Assembly (NCBI RefSeq): GCF_000689415.1
Contig: NZ_HG322950.1
Location: 3,231,501 to 3,295,500, forward strand
Direction: 5' to 3'
DNA length: 64,000 bases
From: Pseudomonas knackmussii B13
GTDB lineage: Bacteria; Pseudomonadota; Gammaproteobacteria; Pseudomonadales; Pseudomonadaceae
Shown here: positions 23,069 through 31,868 of the stretch, in pieces
Position numbering within the stretch: the first letter of the stretch is position 1
Layout of the letters: every line of letters begins with the position of its first letter
Notes under the pieces: model-generated
Database searches by the model: none
Told to the model about the DNA's origin: nothing
What the model saw: the letters and a program-made list of their open reading frames with translations, nothing else
Position numbers and translations under genes: made by a program

Positions 23069-25186
23069 TCAGTACTTCCAGGTCACCGACGCGGTGAAGT
23101 TGCGCGGGTCGCCGAAGTTGCTCTGGGCGTAGCGCAGGCTCTGCAGGTACTTCTCGTCGGTCAGGTTGTTCAGGTTGAGCTGGGTGCTCCAGTTCTTGTC
23201 GATCTCGTAGGAAGCCATCAGGCCGACCAGTGCGTAGGCGTCCTGGGTGGCTTCCGGCGCGGCGTCGCTGGTGGTCTTGCTCTGCCAGCTCAGGTTGCCG
23301 CCGACCTTGACCTTCGGCGCCATCGGCAAGCGATAGGTGAGCGCCGAGTTCAGCTGGTGGCGCGGGATGTACAGGCGCGCACGGTCGTGGTCGGCGTCGG
23401 TGATGTAGACGTAGGTGTAGCCGCCGCTCAGTTCCAGCCCCGGGGCGCCTCCGCCCGCGGCCGCCAGCTCGACGCCCTGGCTCTCGAAACTCATGCCTTC
23501 GTAGTAGGAGCCGCCGACGCTGGCGTCGTAGCCGGCGTATTCCGCGACGTTGTCCTGCTTGGTATGGAACACCGCCGCCGAGACGTTCAGCTTCTTGTCC
23601 AGCAGCAGGCCCTTGATGCCCGCCTCGTAGCTCTTGCCTTCCAGCGGATCGAGCACCTGGGCGTGCGAGTCGAGGTAGTACTGCGGATTGAAGACCTCGG
23701 TGTAGCTCGCGTAGAGCGAGTACTCCGGGGTCAGGTCGTAGACCACGCCGTAGTACGGCGTGACCTTGCCGTGGATGCGCACATCGCGCGGCGAGCCGTA
23801 GTTGTCGCCGTCGCTGTCGGCGCTGAGCATGCGCGCGCCGGTGATCAGGTGCAGGTCGTCGGTCAGGCTCCAGCGCGCCGCGCTGTAGAGGCTCTTCTGG
23901 CGATCGGTGAAGTCGGCGGTGTCGCTGTCGTTGGCGATGTCGTAGGTCGGCCGCGGGATGCTGCCGTGCAGCGCGTCTTCCAGCGAGACCGGCATGTAGT
24001 AAAGCGCCGAGCCGTACAGGGAGCGCTCGCTGCCGTTGGAGCGCGCGGCGCTGGCGCCGAGGGTCAGCTCGTGCTCGCGGCCTAGCAGGCTGAACGGGCC
24101 GCTCAGGGAGCCGTCGCCGACCAGCTCGCGGTACTTGCCCTTGTACTTCGAGCCCAGGCCGGTGTAGCCGGTCGGCGAGGTCGCGTCGCTGTACATGTAG
24201 AACATCTGGGAGTCCTCGCGGTGGTCGACGCCGGTGACGGTCAGCTTCGACTGCCAGTTGTTGGCGAAGTCGTGGGTCCATTCGGCGAACGCGCGTTGCA
24301 CGTGCACGTCCCAGTAGACCCAGGGCTGCGAGATGTTCGAGTGGGTGCTGCTGTAGTGGATCGGCTTGCCGTTGGCATCCACCAGCGGCAGCGCGCCCCA
24401 GCTGGCGCCGTTGGCGTTGGTCTTCTGGTCCTCGAAGCCAAGGGTCAGGACGTCGCTGTCGGAGAGGTCGAAGGCCAGCTCACCGCTGAAGATGTTCTTC
24501 TCGCGCGAGTAGCGGTCGAGGTAGGAGTTGCCGTTCTCGTTGGCGTAGATCACCCGGCCACGGACGTTGCCGCTTTCGGTGAGCGGGCCGGAAACGTCGA
24601 CGTCGACGCGGCGCTTGTCCCAGGAACCGGCGCTGAGCGTGACGGAAGCCTCGGGGGTATAGGTCGGGCGCTTGCGCACGAAGTTGACCGTCGCCGAGGG
24701 GTTGCCGGTGCCGCCCATCAGGCCGTTGGCGCCGTGCACGATGTCGATCTGCTGGTAGGGCGCGGTGTCCACGTCGCCGACCAGCAGGCCGTAGGTCAGC
24801 GGCATGCCCACGCCGTCGTACTGGAAGGTGTTGATGTCGAAGCCGCGCGCGGTGAAGTAGGTGCGGTCGGTCTCGACCTTCTGCACGTTGACCCCCGGGG
24901 TGTTGCTCAGCACGTCCCTGATGCTGTCCATGTGGAAGTCGTCGAGTTGCTCGCGGGTGACACTGGTGACGCCCTGGGGTGTCTCCTTGGCGGTCATGTT
25001 CAGGCGCGTGCTGGTGCTGGCAGGTTTTGCCTGGTAGCCCTTGGCCGGGGCTTCCACGGTGTCGGGCGAGGCGCTGACGGTGGCGGTCGGCAACTCCACT
25101 GGATTTTCAGCGGCGAGGGCATTGCCCATGGCGCCTGCGGCGACGACCGCAAGCATCTGTGCGGTCAAGGGGGCCAGTTTGAACAT
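23069..25186 (-). CDS. TonB-dependent outer-membrane receptor (siderophore type)
   Basis: 705 residues with a signal peptide (~1-25), a TonB-box-like TATVSAS (~35), a plug domain (~60-165: TKETPQGVTSVTREQLDDF-like start, FDINTFQYDG, IDIVHGANGLMGGTGNPSATVNFVRKRP) and a 22-strand barrel ending in NFTASVTWKY with a terminal aromatic. The NPSATVNFVRKRP segment is typical of ferric-siderophore receptors. No N-terminal signalling (STN) domain is present, so it should not signal to a sigma factor. The ligand cannot be told. It is 133 bp from an AraC-type regulator encoded on the same strand upstream. Confidence 0.9.
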   Translation of the reverse strand: MFKLAPLTAQMLAVVAAGAMGNALAAENPVELPTATVSASPDTVEAPAKGYQAKPASTSTRLNMTAKETPQGVTSVTREQLDDFHMDSIRDVLSNTPGVNVQKVETDRTYFTARGFDINTFQYDGVGMPLTYGLLVGDVDTAPYQQIDIVHGANGLMGGTGNPSATVNFVRKRPTYTPEASVTLSAGSWDKRRVDVDVSGPLTESGNVRGRVIYANENGNSYLDRYSREKNIFSGELAFDLSDSDVLTLGFEDQKTNANGASWGALPLVDANGKPIHYSSTHSNISQPWVYWDVHVQRAFAEWTHDFANNWQSKLTVTGVDHREDSQMFYMYSDATSPTGYTGLGSKYKGKYRELVGDGSLSGPFSLLGREHELTLGASAARSNGSERSLYGSALYYMPVSLEDALHGSIPRPTYDIANDSDTADFTDRQKSLYSAARWSLTDDLHLITGARMLSADSDGDNYGSPRDVRIHGKVTPYYGVVYDLTPEYSLYASYTEVFNPQYYLDSHAQVLDPLEGKSYEAGIKGLLLDKKLNVSAAVFHTKQDNVAEYAGYDASVGGSYYEGMSFESQGVELAAAGGGAPGLELSGGYTYVYITDADHDRARLYIPRHQLNSALTYRLPMAPKVKVGGNLSWQSKTTSDAAPEATQDAYALVGLMASYEIDKNWSTQLNLNNLTDEKYLQSLRYAQSNFGDPRNFTASVTWKY

Positions 25187-25231
25187 GAACGAAGGACACT
25201 CCTGATTAGCTTGTAAGAATTTATCGCAACA

Positions 25232-25252
25232 TTAGATCACACTCATTTGCAG
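25232..25252. promoter_or_regulatory. possible Fur-box-like AT-rich motif upstream of the receptor
   Basis: The stretch cattagatcacactcatttgc lies ~46 bp before the receptor ATG and shares the CATTTGC end and AT-rich character of Pseudomonas Fur sites, but matches the 19-bp consensus only partly. Iron control of a siderophore receptor is expected; this site is a weak candidate. Confidence 0.2.
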
Positions 25253-25319
25253 TTGCGAAGCATTCCCATTGCATCAGAAGCGATACAAAGCTACCTCCAC
25301 TCGCCTTCAGGGCCTGGAT

Positions 25320-26141
25320 TCACTGGGCGCCCTGCAGCCATTCCCGCGGGCTGGCACCTACCTTGCGGCGGAATGCACGGGCCAGCGCCGACGGGCTTTC
25401 GTAGCCGGTTTCGTCGGCGATCAGCGCCACCGGGCGGCCTTCGCGCAGGCGTTTCTGCGCCAGGCTGACGCGCCAGCCCACCAGGTAATCCGCCGGTGTA
25501 GCGCCTATCACCTTGCGGAACAGCGCGGCGAAACTGGCGCGCGACATGTGGCAGGCCTGCGCCAGTTCCTCCACTGACCAACTGCGCGCAGGCTCGTCGT
25601 GCATCAGCGTCAGGGCGCGCGCCAGGCGTGGTTCGGCAAGGCCGGCGAGCATGCCGGCGGACAGGCCGCTGGTGGCCATCAGGTGGCGCAGCAGCTGGAT
25701 CAGCATCAGCTCGAACAGGCGGTTGAGGATGGCGTCTCGGCCGCATTCGGCGCCGAAGGCTTCGGCGAACAGCCAGTCCAGGTTGCCGGCCAGGCTCGGC
25801 AATTGCGAAAGCGGCACCAGGCTGTAGCTGGGCAACGCGCGGGTGAGCGGATTGTCCATGCCGCCATCGAAGGCCAGGCTGGCGCAGACCAGTTCGGCGC
25901 CATCGGCTTCGTCGGCCTGCAGCTCGTGGCCGTAGGGCCTGGGTACCAGCAGCAGGCTCGGCTCCTCCACGCGGATGCGCTGGCCATCCTCGGTGCGGAA
26001 GCTCACCCGGCCCTTGCGCAGCAGGTGCACATGACCCCGCCCCTCGGCCGCAGGGAAGCGCTCCGTGGCGCAGAAGGCGCCGCTGAAATAGGTGCTGGCA
26101 TGCGCGCTGAAGTGTGTGAGCAAGGTGGACAGGCGATCCAT
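25320..26141 (-). CDS. AraC-family transcriptional regulator (cupin_6 type)
   Basis: 273 residues. N-terminal AraC-binding/cupin_6 domain (~1-160, HVHLLRKGRVSFRTEDG, PSLLLVPRPYGHELQ) and a C-terminal double HTH (~175-270, WSVEELAQACHMSRASFAALFRKVIG, ALIADETGYESPSALARAFRRKVG). It is divergent from the AhpD-like gene at 26272 and upstream of the TonB receptor, so either could be its target. The AhpD side is more likely for this subfamily. Confidence 0.87.
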   Translation of the reverse strand: MDRLSTLLTHFSAHASTYFSGAFCATERFPAAEGRGHVHLLRKGRVSFRTEDGQRIRVEEPSLLLVPRPYGHELQADEADGAELVCASLAFDGGMDNPLTRALPSYSLVPLSQLPSLAGNLDWLFAEAFGAECGRDAILNRLFELMLIQLLRHLMATSGLSAGMLAGLAEPRLARALTLMHDEPARSWSVEELAQACHMSRASFAALFRKVIGATPADYLVGWRVSLAQKRLREGRPVALIADETGYESPSALARAFRRKVGASPREWLQGAQ

Positions 26142-26271
26142 GGGGACGGTCTCCGCTTTAGACGATCTGTCGCATAATCTCGACGATTCGAACCCAAAAG
26201 GAAAGTACCGCTGGGCATCATGGCTCCACGCTCAAACGCAACAACCCACTTACCTCCACAGGAGAACCGCC

Positions 26272-26790
26272 ATGAGCCGCATCACCCATCTGTCCCTGGA
26301 ACAAGCCCCCGAAGCCTCCCGCCCACTGCTGGAAGGCGTGAAGAAAGGCCTCGGCCGGGTCCCCAACCTGTTCGCCACCCTCGCCCACTCTCCGGCCGCG
26401 CTGGGCGGCTACCTGGCGCTGAACCAGGCACTGCAGAAATCCTCGCTGAGCGCCGCCGAGCGCGAGGTCGTGGCCCTGGCCGCGTCCCAGGTCAACGCTT
26501 GTGACTACTGCCTGGCCGCGCACAGCCTGTTCGCCGGCAAGGCCGGGCTGACCGGCCAGGACATCCGCAGCGCCCGTGACGGCCGGCTCAACGCCGTGGC
26601 CACCCTGGCCTGGCAGATCACCGAGAACCGCGGGCAGATCGCCGACGGCTACCTGCAGGCGGCACGCGATGCCGGCCTGAGCGACGCGAAGATCGTCGAC
26701 ATCGTGGCCCAGGTCGCCGCGCTGACCCTGACCAACTACCTGAACAACGTCGCCAGGACCGACCTCGACTTCCCCGCGGTCGAGGCCTGA
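26272..26790 (+). CDS. carboxymuconolactone decarboxylase / AhpD-like protein
   Basis: 172 residues, AGGAG before the ATG. The CxxC-x3-H signature of AhpD-like peroxidase-cycle proteins is intact: Cys77, Cys80 and His84 in NACDYCLAAH. The helical pattern VVALAASQVNACDYCLAAHS is that of peroxidase-related alkylhydroperoxidases. It probably reduces organic peroxides. Followed 15 bp later by a glutaredoxin gene, a sensible redox partner, and controlled by the divergent AraC protein (inference). Confidence 0.87.
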   Translation: MSRITHLSLEQAPEASRPLLEGVKKGLGRVPNLFATLAHSPAALGGYLALNQALQKSSLSAAEREVVALAASQVNACDYCLAAHSLFAGKAGLTGQDIRSARDGRLNAVATLAWQITENRGQIADGYLQAARDAGLSDAKIVDIVAQVAALTLTNYLNNVARTDLDFPAVEA

Positions 26791-26805
26791 GCAGGAGCTA
26801 ACGCC

Positions 26806-27057
26806 ATGAAGCAAGTGAGCCTGTACACCAGCGACCACTGCCCCTATTGCCGCAACGCCAAGGCGCTGCTCGAACGCAAGGGCGTGAAGGCCATCGAATA
26901 CAACGTCGCCAGCGACCCACAGCTGCTGCGCGAAATGCTGGCCCGCACCGGACGCCGCACCGTGCCGCAGATCTATATCGGCGAGCACCACGTCGGCGGC
27001 TTCGACGACCTCGCGGCCCTGGAGCACAAGGGCGAGCTGGATGCGTTGTTGCACTAG
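26806..27057 (+). CDS. grxC: glutaredoxin (GrxC type)
   Basis: 83 residues, the GrxC length, with active site CPYC (Cys12, Cys15), TVPQIYIG and the GSH-binding GGFDDL. It reduces disulfides with glutathione in the cytoplasm. Being 15 bp after the AhpD-like gene it likely supplies electrons to it. A second GrxC copy elsewhere in the genome is probable. Confidence 0.9.
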   Translation: MKQVSLYTSDHCPYCRNAKALLERKGVKAIEYNVASDPQLLREMLARTGRRTVPQIYIGEHHVGGFDDLAALEHKGELDALLH

Positions 27058-27070
27058 CACGATGCCTGGC

Positions 27071-27099
27071 GGCGGATAACCCCCTCGGGGTTATTCGCC
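27071..27099. repeat. palindromic repeat, second copy of the GGCGGATAACCCC unit
   Basis: GGCGGATAACCCC, a CTC loop, then GGGGTTATTCGCC. It is the same unit as 22999-23027 with one changed arm base and a different loop. It lies just after the glutaredoxin stop. Confidence 0.7.
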
Positions 27100-27201
27100 C
27101 TACCAAAGCCGCCGCAGGCGGCTCTTAGGCTTCCAGAGAAACATCCACGCACTCCAGACCGCCCCTTACAGGAGGCCGAGCTAATCCAACGCAGAGGAGA
27201 A

Positions 27202-27233
27202 CGAAAAAGCGGGCCAAATGGCCCGCTTTTTCG
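27202..27233. terminator. bidirectional rho-independent terminator
   Basis: CGAAAAAGCGGGCC (27202-27215), AAAT loop, GGCCCGCTTTTTCG (27220-27233): a perfect 14-bp stem with A and T tracts. It ends both the glutaredoxin unit and the leftward asparaginase gene. Confidence 0.92.
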
Positions 27234-27249
27234 TTGATGCAGGAACCGG

Positions 27250-28242
27250 CTATTCCGCCAATTCCCCGCACAGGTCCAGGGCGAACCAGCGCTCCGCCTC
27301 GGCCACGTCCAGCCCCGCGCCCAACAGGGCGAAGAGCTTGCCGAGGGCTGCTTCGCGGGTCATGCCACCACCGGACACCAGCCCTGCATCGCGCAGGCGG
27401 CTGCCGGCGGCGTAGATGTCGAAGACCACGCTGCCTTCATAGCACTGGCTGATCGCCGCGAGCAGCACGCCGCGTTTGCGTGCCGCGCCCAGGGCTTCGA
27501 GCAGCGCTTGATTGTCCGACGGGCCGGTGCCGCTGCCGTAGCACTCCAGCAATACAGCCTGAACGCCACTCTTGAGCACGGCGTCGAGTTGCTCGGCCTG
27601 CAGGCCGGGGAACAGCGGCTGCACCGCTAAACGCACCGGTTGGCGCGGCTGGTTGTAGCGCAGTTGCTGGGGAATCTGTTCCGCGCGCACGCCGTGGCGG
27701 TCACGGTGCGGTTCGCAGAAGGAGTCGAAGGCTTCGCTGTGACGCTTGGTGACCCGTGCGCCGTGCAATTGCTGGCCTCCGAAGAAGACCTGCACGCCGG
27801 AGACTTCGCCGCGCCCCAGCGCATCCAGAGCGCCACCGAGGTTGGCCCAGGCATCGCTGCCCGGCGCGCCGGCCGGCAGCATGGAACCGGTCAGTAGGAC
27901 CGGCACGTCAAGGCCAAGCAGCAGGAAGGACAGCGCGGCCGCGGTGTACGAAAGGGTGTCGGTGCCGTGCAGCACGAGCACGCCGTCATGGCCGCCCTGC
28001 TCCACCGCCTCGACGATGGCGTCACGCATGGCCAGCCAATTGGCCTGCTGCATGTTGGCGCTGTCGAGCAGCGGCTGCATTTCCTGCAGGCGCCAGGCGA
28101 AGGACGGGGTGCGGCCGCTGTCGGCCAGCCAGCCGCGCATGCGCGCCTCGAAACCGCTCGCCGGGGCCAGGCCTTCGGCGGTCTGCAGCATACCGATGGT
28201 GCCGCCGGTATAGAGGACGAAGAGGTTCTGTACTGCACGCAT
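27250..28242 (-). CDS. ansA: L-asparaginase
   Basis: 330 residues. Both catalytic threonine motifs are present: LYTGGTIGM (Thr15 region) and VLHGTDTLSYTAAALSFL. The lack of a signal peptide and the length fit the type I (cytoplasmic) enzyme. It hydrolyses asparagine to aspartate and ammonia. The next gene is an AGCS symporter, the same neighbourhood as ansA in P. aeruginosa (from memory), suggesting uptake plus breakdown of an amino acid. Confidence 0.9.
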   Translation of the reverse strand: MRAVQNLFVLYTGGTIGMLQTAEGLAPASGFEARMRGWLADSGRTPSFAWRLQEMQPLLDSANMQQANWLAMRDAIVEAVEQGGHDGVLVLHGTDTLSYTAAALSFLLLGLDVPVLLTGSMLPAGAPGSDAWANLGGALDALGRGEVSGVQVFFGGQQLHGARVTKRHSEAFDSFCEPHRDRHGVRAEQIPQQLRYNQPRQPVRLAVQPLFPGLQAEQLDAVLKSGVQAVLLECYGSGTGPSDNQALLEALGAARKRGVLLAAISQCYEGSVVFDIYAAGSRLRDAGLVSGGGMTREAALGKLFALLGAGLDVAEAERWFALDLCGELAE

Positions 28243-28270
28243 GTCGGGGTCCTGCGGATTCTTGTTATCG

Positions 28271-28302
28271 GGTACGAGCCGGCCGCGAGGCCGGCTCGTA
28301 CC
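28271..28302. repeat. strong intercistronic hairpin with GCGA tetraloop
   Basis: GGTACGAGCCGGCC (28271-28284) and its exact complement (28289-28302) enclose GCGA. There is no T tract, so it is more likely an mRNA-stabilising or processing element between symporter and asparaginase than a full terminator. Confidence 0.65.
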
Positions 28303-28308
28303 TGGCCG

Positions 28309-29751
28309 TCAGCGGTGCGTCTGCGGCAGGCCTACAGGCTCTTCGCGCTCGGCTTCGGCTTGCTGGCCGGCCGGCCAGGCATTGCGGTCCAGATCGAGGT
28401 CGGCGAACTGCGCCGAGTCGAACACCGGCTGATCGATGCCGGCACTGCGCTGAGCATCGTAATCGCGCATCACCCGCAGGCCAACCTTGAACAGCAGCGC
28501 CAGGGCCAGCAGGTTGACGAACGCGAGGCAGGTCATGGTGATGTCGGCGAAGGCGAACACGGTGGACAGGTTCTGCACCGAGCCCCAGACGATCAGCGCC
28601 AGGACCAGCGCGCGGTAACCGATCAGCACCAGGCGGTTGCGGGTCAGGAACTGCAGGCTGTTCTCGCCCAGGTAGTAGTTGTAGAGGATGCAGGTGAAGA
28701 CGAAGAGCGACAGGGCGACGCTGACGAACAGGCGGCCCCAGTCACCGACCACCGCGGCCAGGGAGTTCTGGGTCAGGGTGATGCCATCGCCTTCGAAGCC
28801 CGGGGTGTAGAAGCCCGAGAGCAGGATCAGCAGCGCGGTGCAGGTGCAGATGACGAAGGTGTCGAGGAACACGCTGAAGGCCTGGACCACACCCTGCGCG
28901 GCCGGGTGGCGCACGGCGGCCACGGCGGCGACGTTCGGCGCACTGCCCAGACCCGCTTCGTTGGCGAACACGCCACGCTTCACGCCCATGACGATGGCGC
29001 TGCCCAGCAGGCCGCCGAAAGCAGGCTCGAGGCCGAAGGCGCTCTTGAAGATGGTTTCCAGCATGGCCGGGACGTGTTCGATCTGAGTGCCGATCACATA
29101 CAGGGTCACGCCGATGTAGGCGAGGGTCTTGACCGGTACCAGCAGGTCGGACACCGACGCGATGCGCTTGATGCCGCCAACGAAGACGATGGCCAGCAGC
29201 ACGGCCAGGGCGATGCCGGTGTGCTGCGGGGCGAAGCCGAAGGCGTTCTGCAGCGAATGGGTCACGGTGTAGGACTGCAGGCCGTTGAAGGCGAAGCCGT
29301 AGGTCACCAGCAGCAGGACGGAGAACACCACCGCCATGGTCTTCAGCTTCAGGCCGTGCTCGATGTAGTAGGCCGGACCGCCGCGGTACAGGCCGTCACC
29401 GTCGGCGCGCTTGTAGACCTGCGCCAGGGTGCACTCGAAGAAGCTGCTGGACATGCCGACCAGCGCGGTCACCCACATCCAGAACACCGCGCCCGGGCCG
29501 CCCAGGGTCACGGCGATGCCGACACCAGCGATGTTGCCCGCGCCGACGCGGCCGGCGAGGCTCAGCATCAGGGCCTGGAAGGAGCTCAGTTGCCCAGCCT
29601 GGCCGCGGATCGACTCCTTGAACACACCGAACATGTGGCCGAAGTGGCGGAACTGGACGAAGCGGGAACGCAGCGTGAAGTAGCTGCCGAGTCCGACGAT
29701 GAGGACGATGAGCACCTTCCCCGAGAGGAAGTCGTTGAGCGCGTCGAGCAT
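28309..29751 (-). CDS. sodium:alanine/glycine symporter (AGCS family)
   Basis: 480 residues and about 11 transmembrane helices. Family hallmarks: FQALMLSLAGRVGAGNIAGV, GGPGAVFWMWVTALVGM, and KRGVFANEAGLGSAPNVAA. It co-transports Na+ with alanine, glycine or a related amino acid across the inner membrane. It is upstream of ansA on the same strand and divergent from an HTH regulator. Confidence 0.92.
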   Translation of the reverse strand: MLDALNDFLSGKVLIVLIVGLGSYFTLRSRFVQFRHFGHMFGVFKESIRGQAGQLSSFQALMLSLAGRVGAGNIAGVGIAVTLGGPGAVFWMWVTALVGMSSSFFECTLAQVYKRADGDGLYRGGPAYYIEHGLKLKTMAVVFSVLLLVTYGFAFNGLQSYTVTHSLQNAFGFAPQHTGIALAVLLAIVFVGGIKRIASVSDLLVPVKTLAYIGVTLYVIGTQIEHVPAMLETIFKSAFGLEPAFGGLLGSAIVMGVKRGVFANEAGLGSAPNVAAVAAVRHPAAQGVVQAFSVFLDTFVICTCTALLILLSGFYTPGFEGDGITLTQNSLAAVVGDWGRLFVSVALSLFVFTCILYNYYLGENSLQFLTRNRLVLIGYRALVLALIVWGSVQNLSTVFAFADITMTCLAFVNLLALALLFKVGLRVMRDYDAQRSAGIDQPVFDSAQFADLDLDRNAWPAGQQAEAEREEPVGLPQTHR

Positions 29752-29891
29752 GGGGTGTGACCTCGATTCTTGTTCTTCGGATGGGAAGAGAACCGCCCGG
29801 TCCCGGGTCGGGCCTGGCGATGGCGGGCAAGGTTGGCCAAGGCAACGGATTGTGACAATTTCGCGTCTTGCTCGGTTTTGATGCGACCTGA

Positions 29892-29900
29892 TGCTAGAAT
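29892..29900 (+). promoter_or_regulatory. extended -10 promoter for the HTH regulator
   Basis: TGC-TAGAAT at 29892-29900 is an extended -10 element about 30 bp before the ATG at 29932. The -35 region (around 29872, TCGGTT) is weak, as often with extended -10 promoters. Confidence 0.4.
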
Positions 29901-29931
29901 CGCGTCATTCGCATCACCCCCGGACCGTGCC

Positions 29932-30750
29932 ATGTCTGACCATCTGGTCGAGAATCTCAAGCTCGCCTGCAGCCACTACCGCTCAATTTCCGAGGTCTGC
30001 CGGCAGTTGCAGATCAACCGCGGGCAGTTCAACAAGTACCTCAACGGGCAGAGCCGCCCCACTCCGTACAACCTCAAGCGCATCGGCGATTTCTTCGGTG
30101 TCGAGGACTACGAGCTGGGCCTGCCGCCGGAGCAGTTCGCCCGCCTGATCGGCGCGCGCGGCGCCGTCCGGGCCGCCGCCCAGCGCCAGGATCCGCTGAT
30201 GGAAATGCTGCGCCCGCTGCGCGAGCAGGCCGGCAATCTGTCGCGCTACTGCGGCTACTACTTCGAATATTCCAACTGCATGTCGGTGCCCGGCTCGATC
30301 CTGCTGTCGCTGGTGCACCTGTGGGAGGAAGACGGCAACTTCCTGTTCGAGCGCCAGGAGCGCCAGGAACGCTCCAGCAGCACCAACGTGCAGGCCGAGG
30401 ATTGGGTGCGCTGCCGCTACCTGGGTGCAGCCTTCCAGCTGCAGGACCGGTTGTTCCTGATCGACTACGAGTCGCTCACGGTCAACGAGATGAGCCAGAC
30501 CATCCTCATCCCCAGCTTCAAGAGCCGCATCACCCGCCTCAACGGCCTGAAGACCGGCGTCTCCAGCGGCGACCGCCGCACCCCGGCGTGCACCCGCGTG
30601 GTCTGGGAGTACCTGGGCCCGGAAATCAACCGCATCAGCGCCTACCGCCAGGTCAAGCTGTACCGCCCGGACGATCCGCGCATCGACGACGACGTCCGCG
30701 AACGGCTCGACGTCGGGCCGATCTACAACGGTCTGTTCGAGATCGAGTGA
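29932..30750 (+). CDS. XRE-type HTH transcriptional regulator with C-terminal sensor-like domain
   Basis: 272 residues. HTH in the first ~60 (SISEVCRQLQINRGQFNKYLNGQSRPTPYNLKRIGDFFG). The rest (~95-272) is an alpha/beta region I cannot name, with a well-conserved look (GYYFEYSNCMSVPGSILLSLV, TILIPSFKSRITRLNGLKTG) typical of a proteobacterial group of regulators next to amino-acid transport genes. Divergent from the AGCS symporter, which is the likely target. Confidence 0.8.
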   Translation: MSDHLVENLKLACSHYRSISEVCRQLQINRGQFNKYLNGQSRPTPYNLKRIGDFFGVEDYELGLPPEQFARLIGARGAVRAAAQRQDPLMEMLRPLREQAGNLSRYCGYYFEYSNCMSVPGSILLSLVHLWEEDGNFLFERQERQERSSSTNVQAEDWVRCRYLGAAFQLQDRLFLIDYESLTVNEMSQTILIPSFKSRITRLNGLKTGVSSGDRRTPACTRVVWEYLGPEINRISAYRQVKLYRPDDPRIDDDVRERLDVGPIYNGLFEIE

Positions 30751-30999
30751 GGCGCGGGGCCGGCAGCGAAGGAGCGCTGCTGGACAATTCACCGACAGTC
30801 GGTCGCAAGCCAGCAACTTCGCTGCACCAACACCTACTTCCGCATCAACACCCCGCCCCGCTCGTCGGCCAGCGCCAAGCCGAGCCTGACCGCCAACCGG
30901 CCTTTACTAAGCTTCCCAGTTCGCCGTGGAGCGCCTCGGAGTAAGCAGTGGACGCCAGTGGTACGGCCCTTCTCGACAACTGGCCCGAGGACATACCGC

Positions 31000-31821
31000 A
31001 TGAGCATCGTGAAAGCGAAAGACGGCACCGAGATTTTCTACAAGGACTGGGGCAGCGGCGCGCCCGTGGTGTTCTCCCACGGCTGGCCACTGACCGGCGA
31101 CGCCTGGGACGCACAGATGCTGTTCCTGGTGCAGAAGGGTTACCGCGTGATTGCCCACGACCGCCGCGGCCACGGCCGCTCGGCGCAACCTGCTCAGGGC
31201 AACGACATGGACACTTACGCCGACGACCTGGCGGCGGTGATCGAAGCGCTGGATCTCAAGGGCGCGACCCTGGTCGGGCACTCCACCGGCGGCGGCGAGG
31301 TGACGCACTACATCGGCCGTCACGGCACCAAGCGGGTGGCAGGCGCGGTGCTGATCGGCGCGGTGCCACCGATCATGATCAAGAACGCCGACAACCCCGG
31401 CGGCCTGCCGCTGGAGGTGTTCGACGGCATCCGCAAGGGCGTGCGGGAAGATCGCTCGCAGTTCTTCAAGGACCTGGCGCTGCCCTTCTACGGCTACAAC
31501 CGCCCCGGCGCCAAGGCCTCCCAGGGGGTGATCGACAACTTCTGGCTGCAGGGTATGCTCGGCGGCCACCTTGGCCAGTACCTGTGCATCCACGAGTTTT
31601 CCGAGGTCGACTACACCGAGGACCTGCGCAAGATCGACGTGCCGACGCTGATCCTGCACGGCGACGACGACCAGATCGTGCCCATAGACGCGGCCGGCCG
31701 GCGCTCTGCCGAGATCGTCCGCAACGCCACCCTGAAGGTCTACAAGGGCGGCTCCCACGGCATGTGCACGACGCAGGCCGACCAGGTCAACGAAGACCTG
31801 CTGGCCTTCCTCAACCGCTGA
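31000..31821 (+). CDS. alpha/beta hydrolase, non-haem chloroperoxidase type
   Basis: 273 residues from ATG 31000. Oxyanion segment SHGWPLTGDAW, nucleophile GHSTGGGE, acid HGDDDQIVP and His in GGSHGMCTT: a complete catalytic triad. Close to bacterial cofactor-free haloperoxidases/esterases. The preceding 249 bp (30751-30999) show no gene or clear motif. Confidence 0.87.
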   Translation: MSIVKAKDGTEIFYKDWGSGAPVVFSHGWPLTGDAWDAQMLFLVQKGYRVIAHDRRGHGRSAQPAQGNDMDTYADDLAAVIEALDLKGATLVGHSTGGGEVTHYIGRHGTKRVAGAVLIGAVPPIMIKNADNPGGLPLEVFDGIRKGVREDRSQFFKDLALPFYGYNRPGAKASQGVIDNFWLQGMLGGHLGQYLCIHEFSEVDYTEDLRKIDVPTLILHGDDDQIVPIDAAGRRSAEIVRNATLKVYKGGSHGMCTTQADQVNEDLLAFLNR

Positions 31822-31828
31822 CGACGAC

Positions 31829-31851
31829 GGCGGGCGCACGTGGCGCCCGCC
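31829..31851. terminator. hairpin shared by convergent hydrolase and TolC-like genes
   Basis: GGCGGGCGC (31829-31837) pairs with GCGCCCGCC (31843-31851) around ACGTG. It sits between the two stops (31821 and 31869). There is no T tract. Confidence 0.45.
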
Positions 31852-31868
31852 CTCCTCTGCCATGTGGC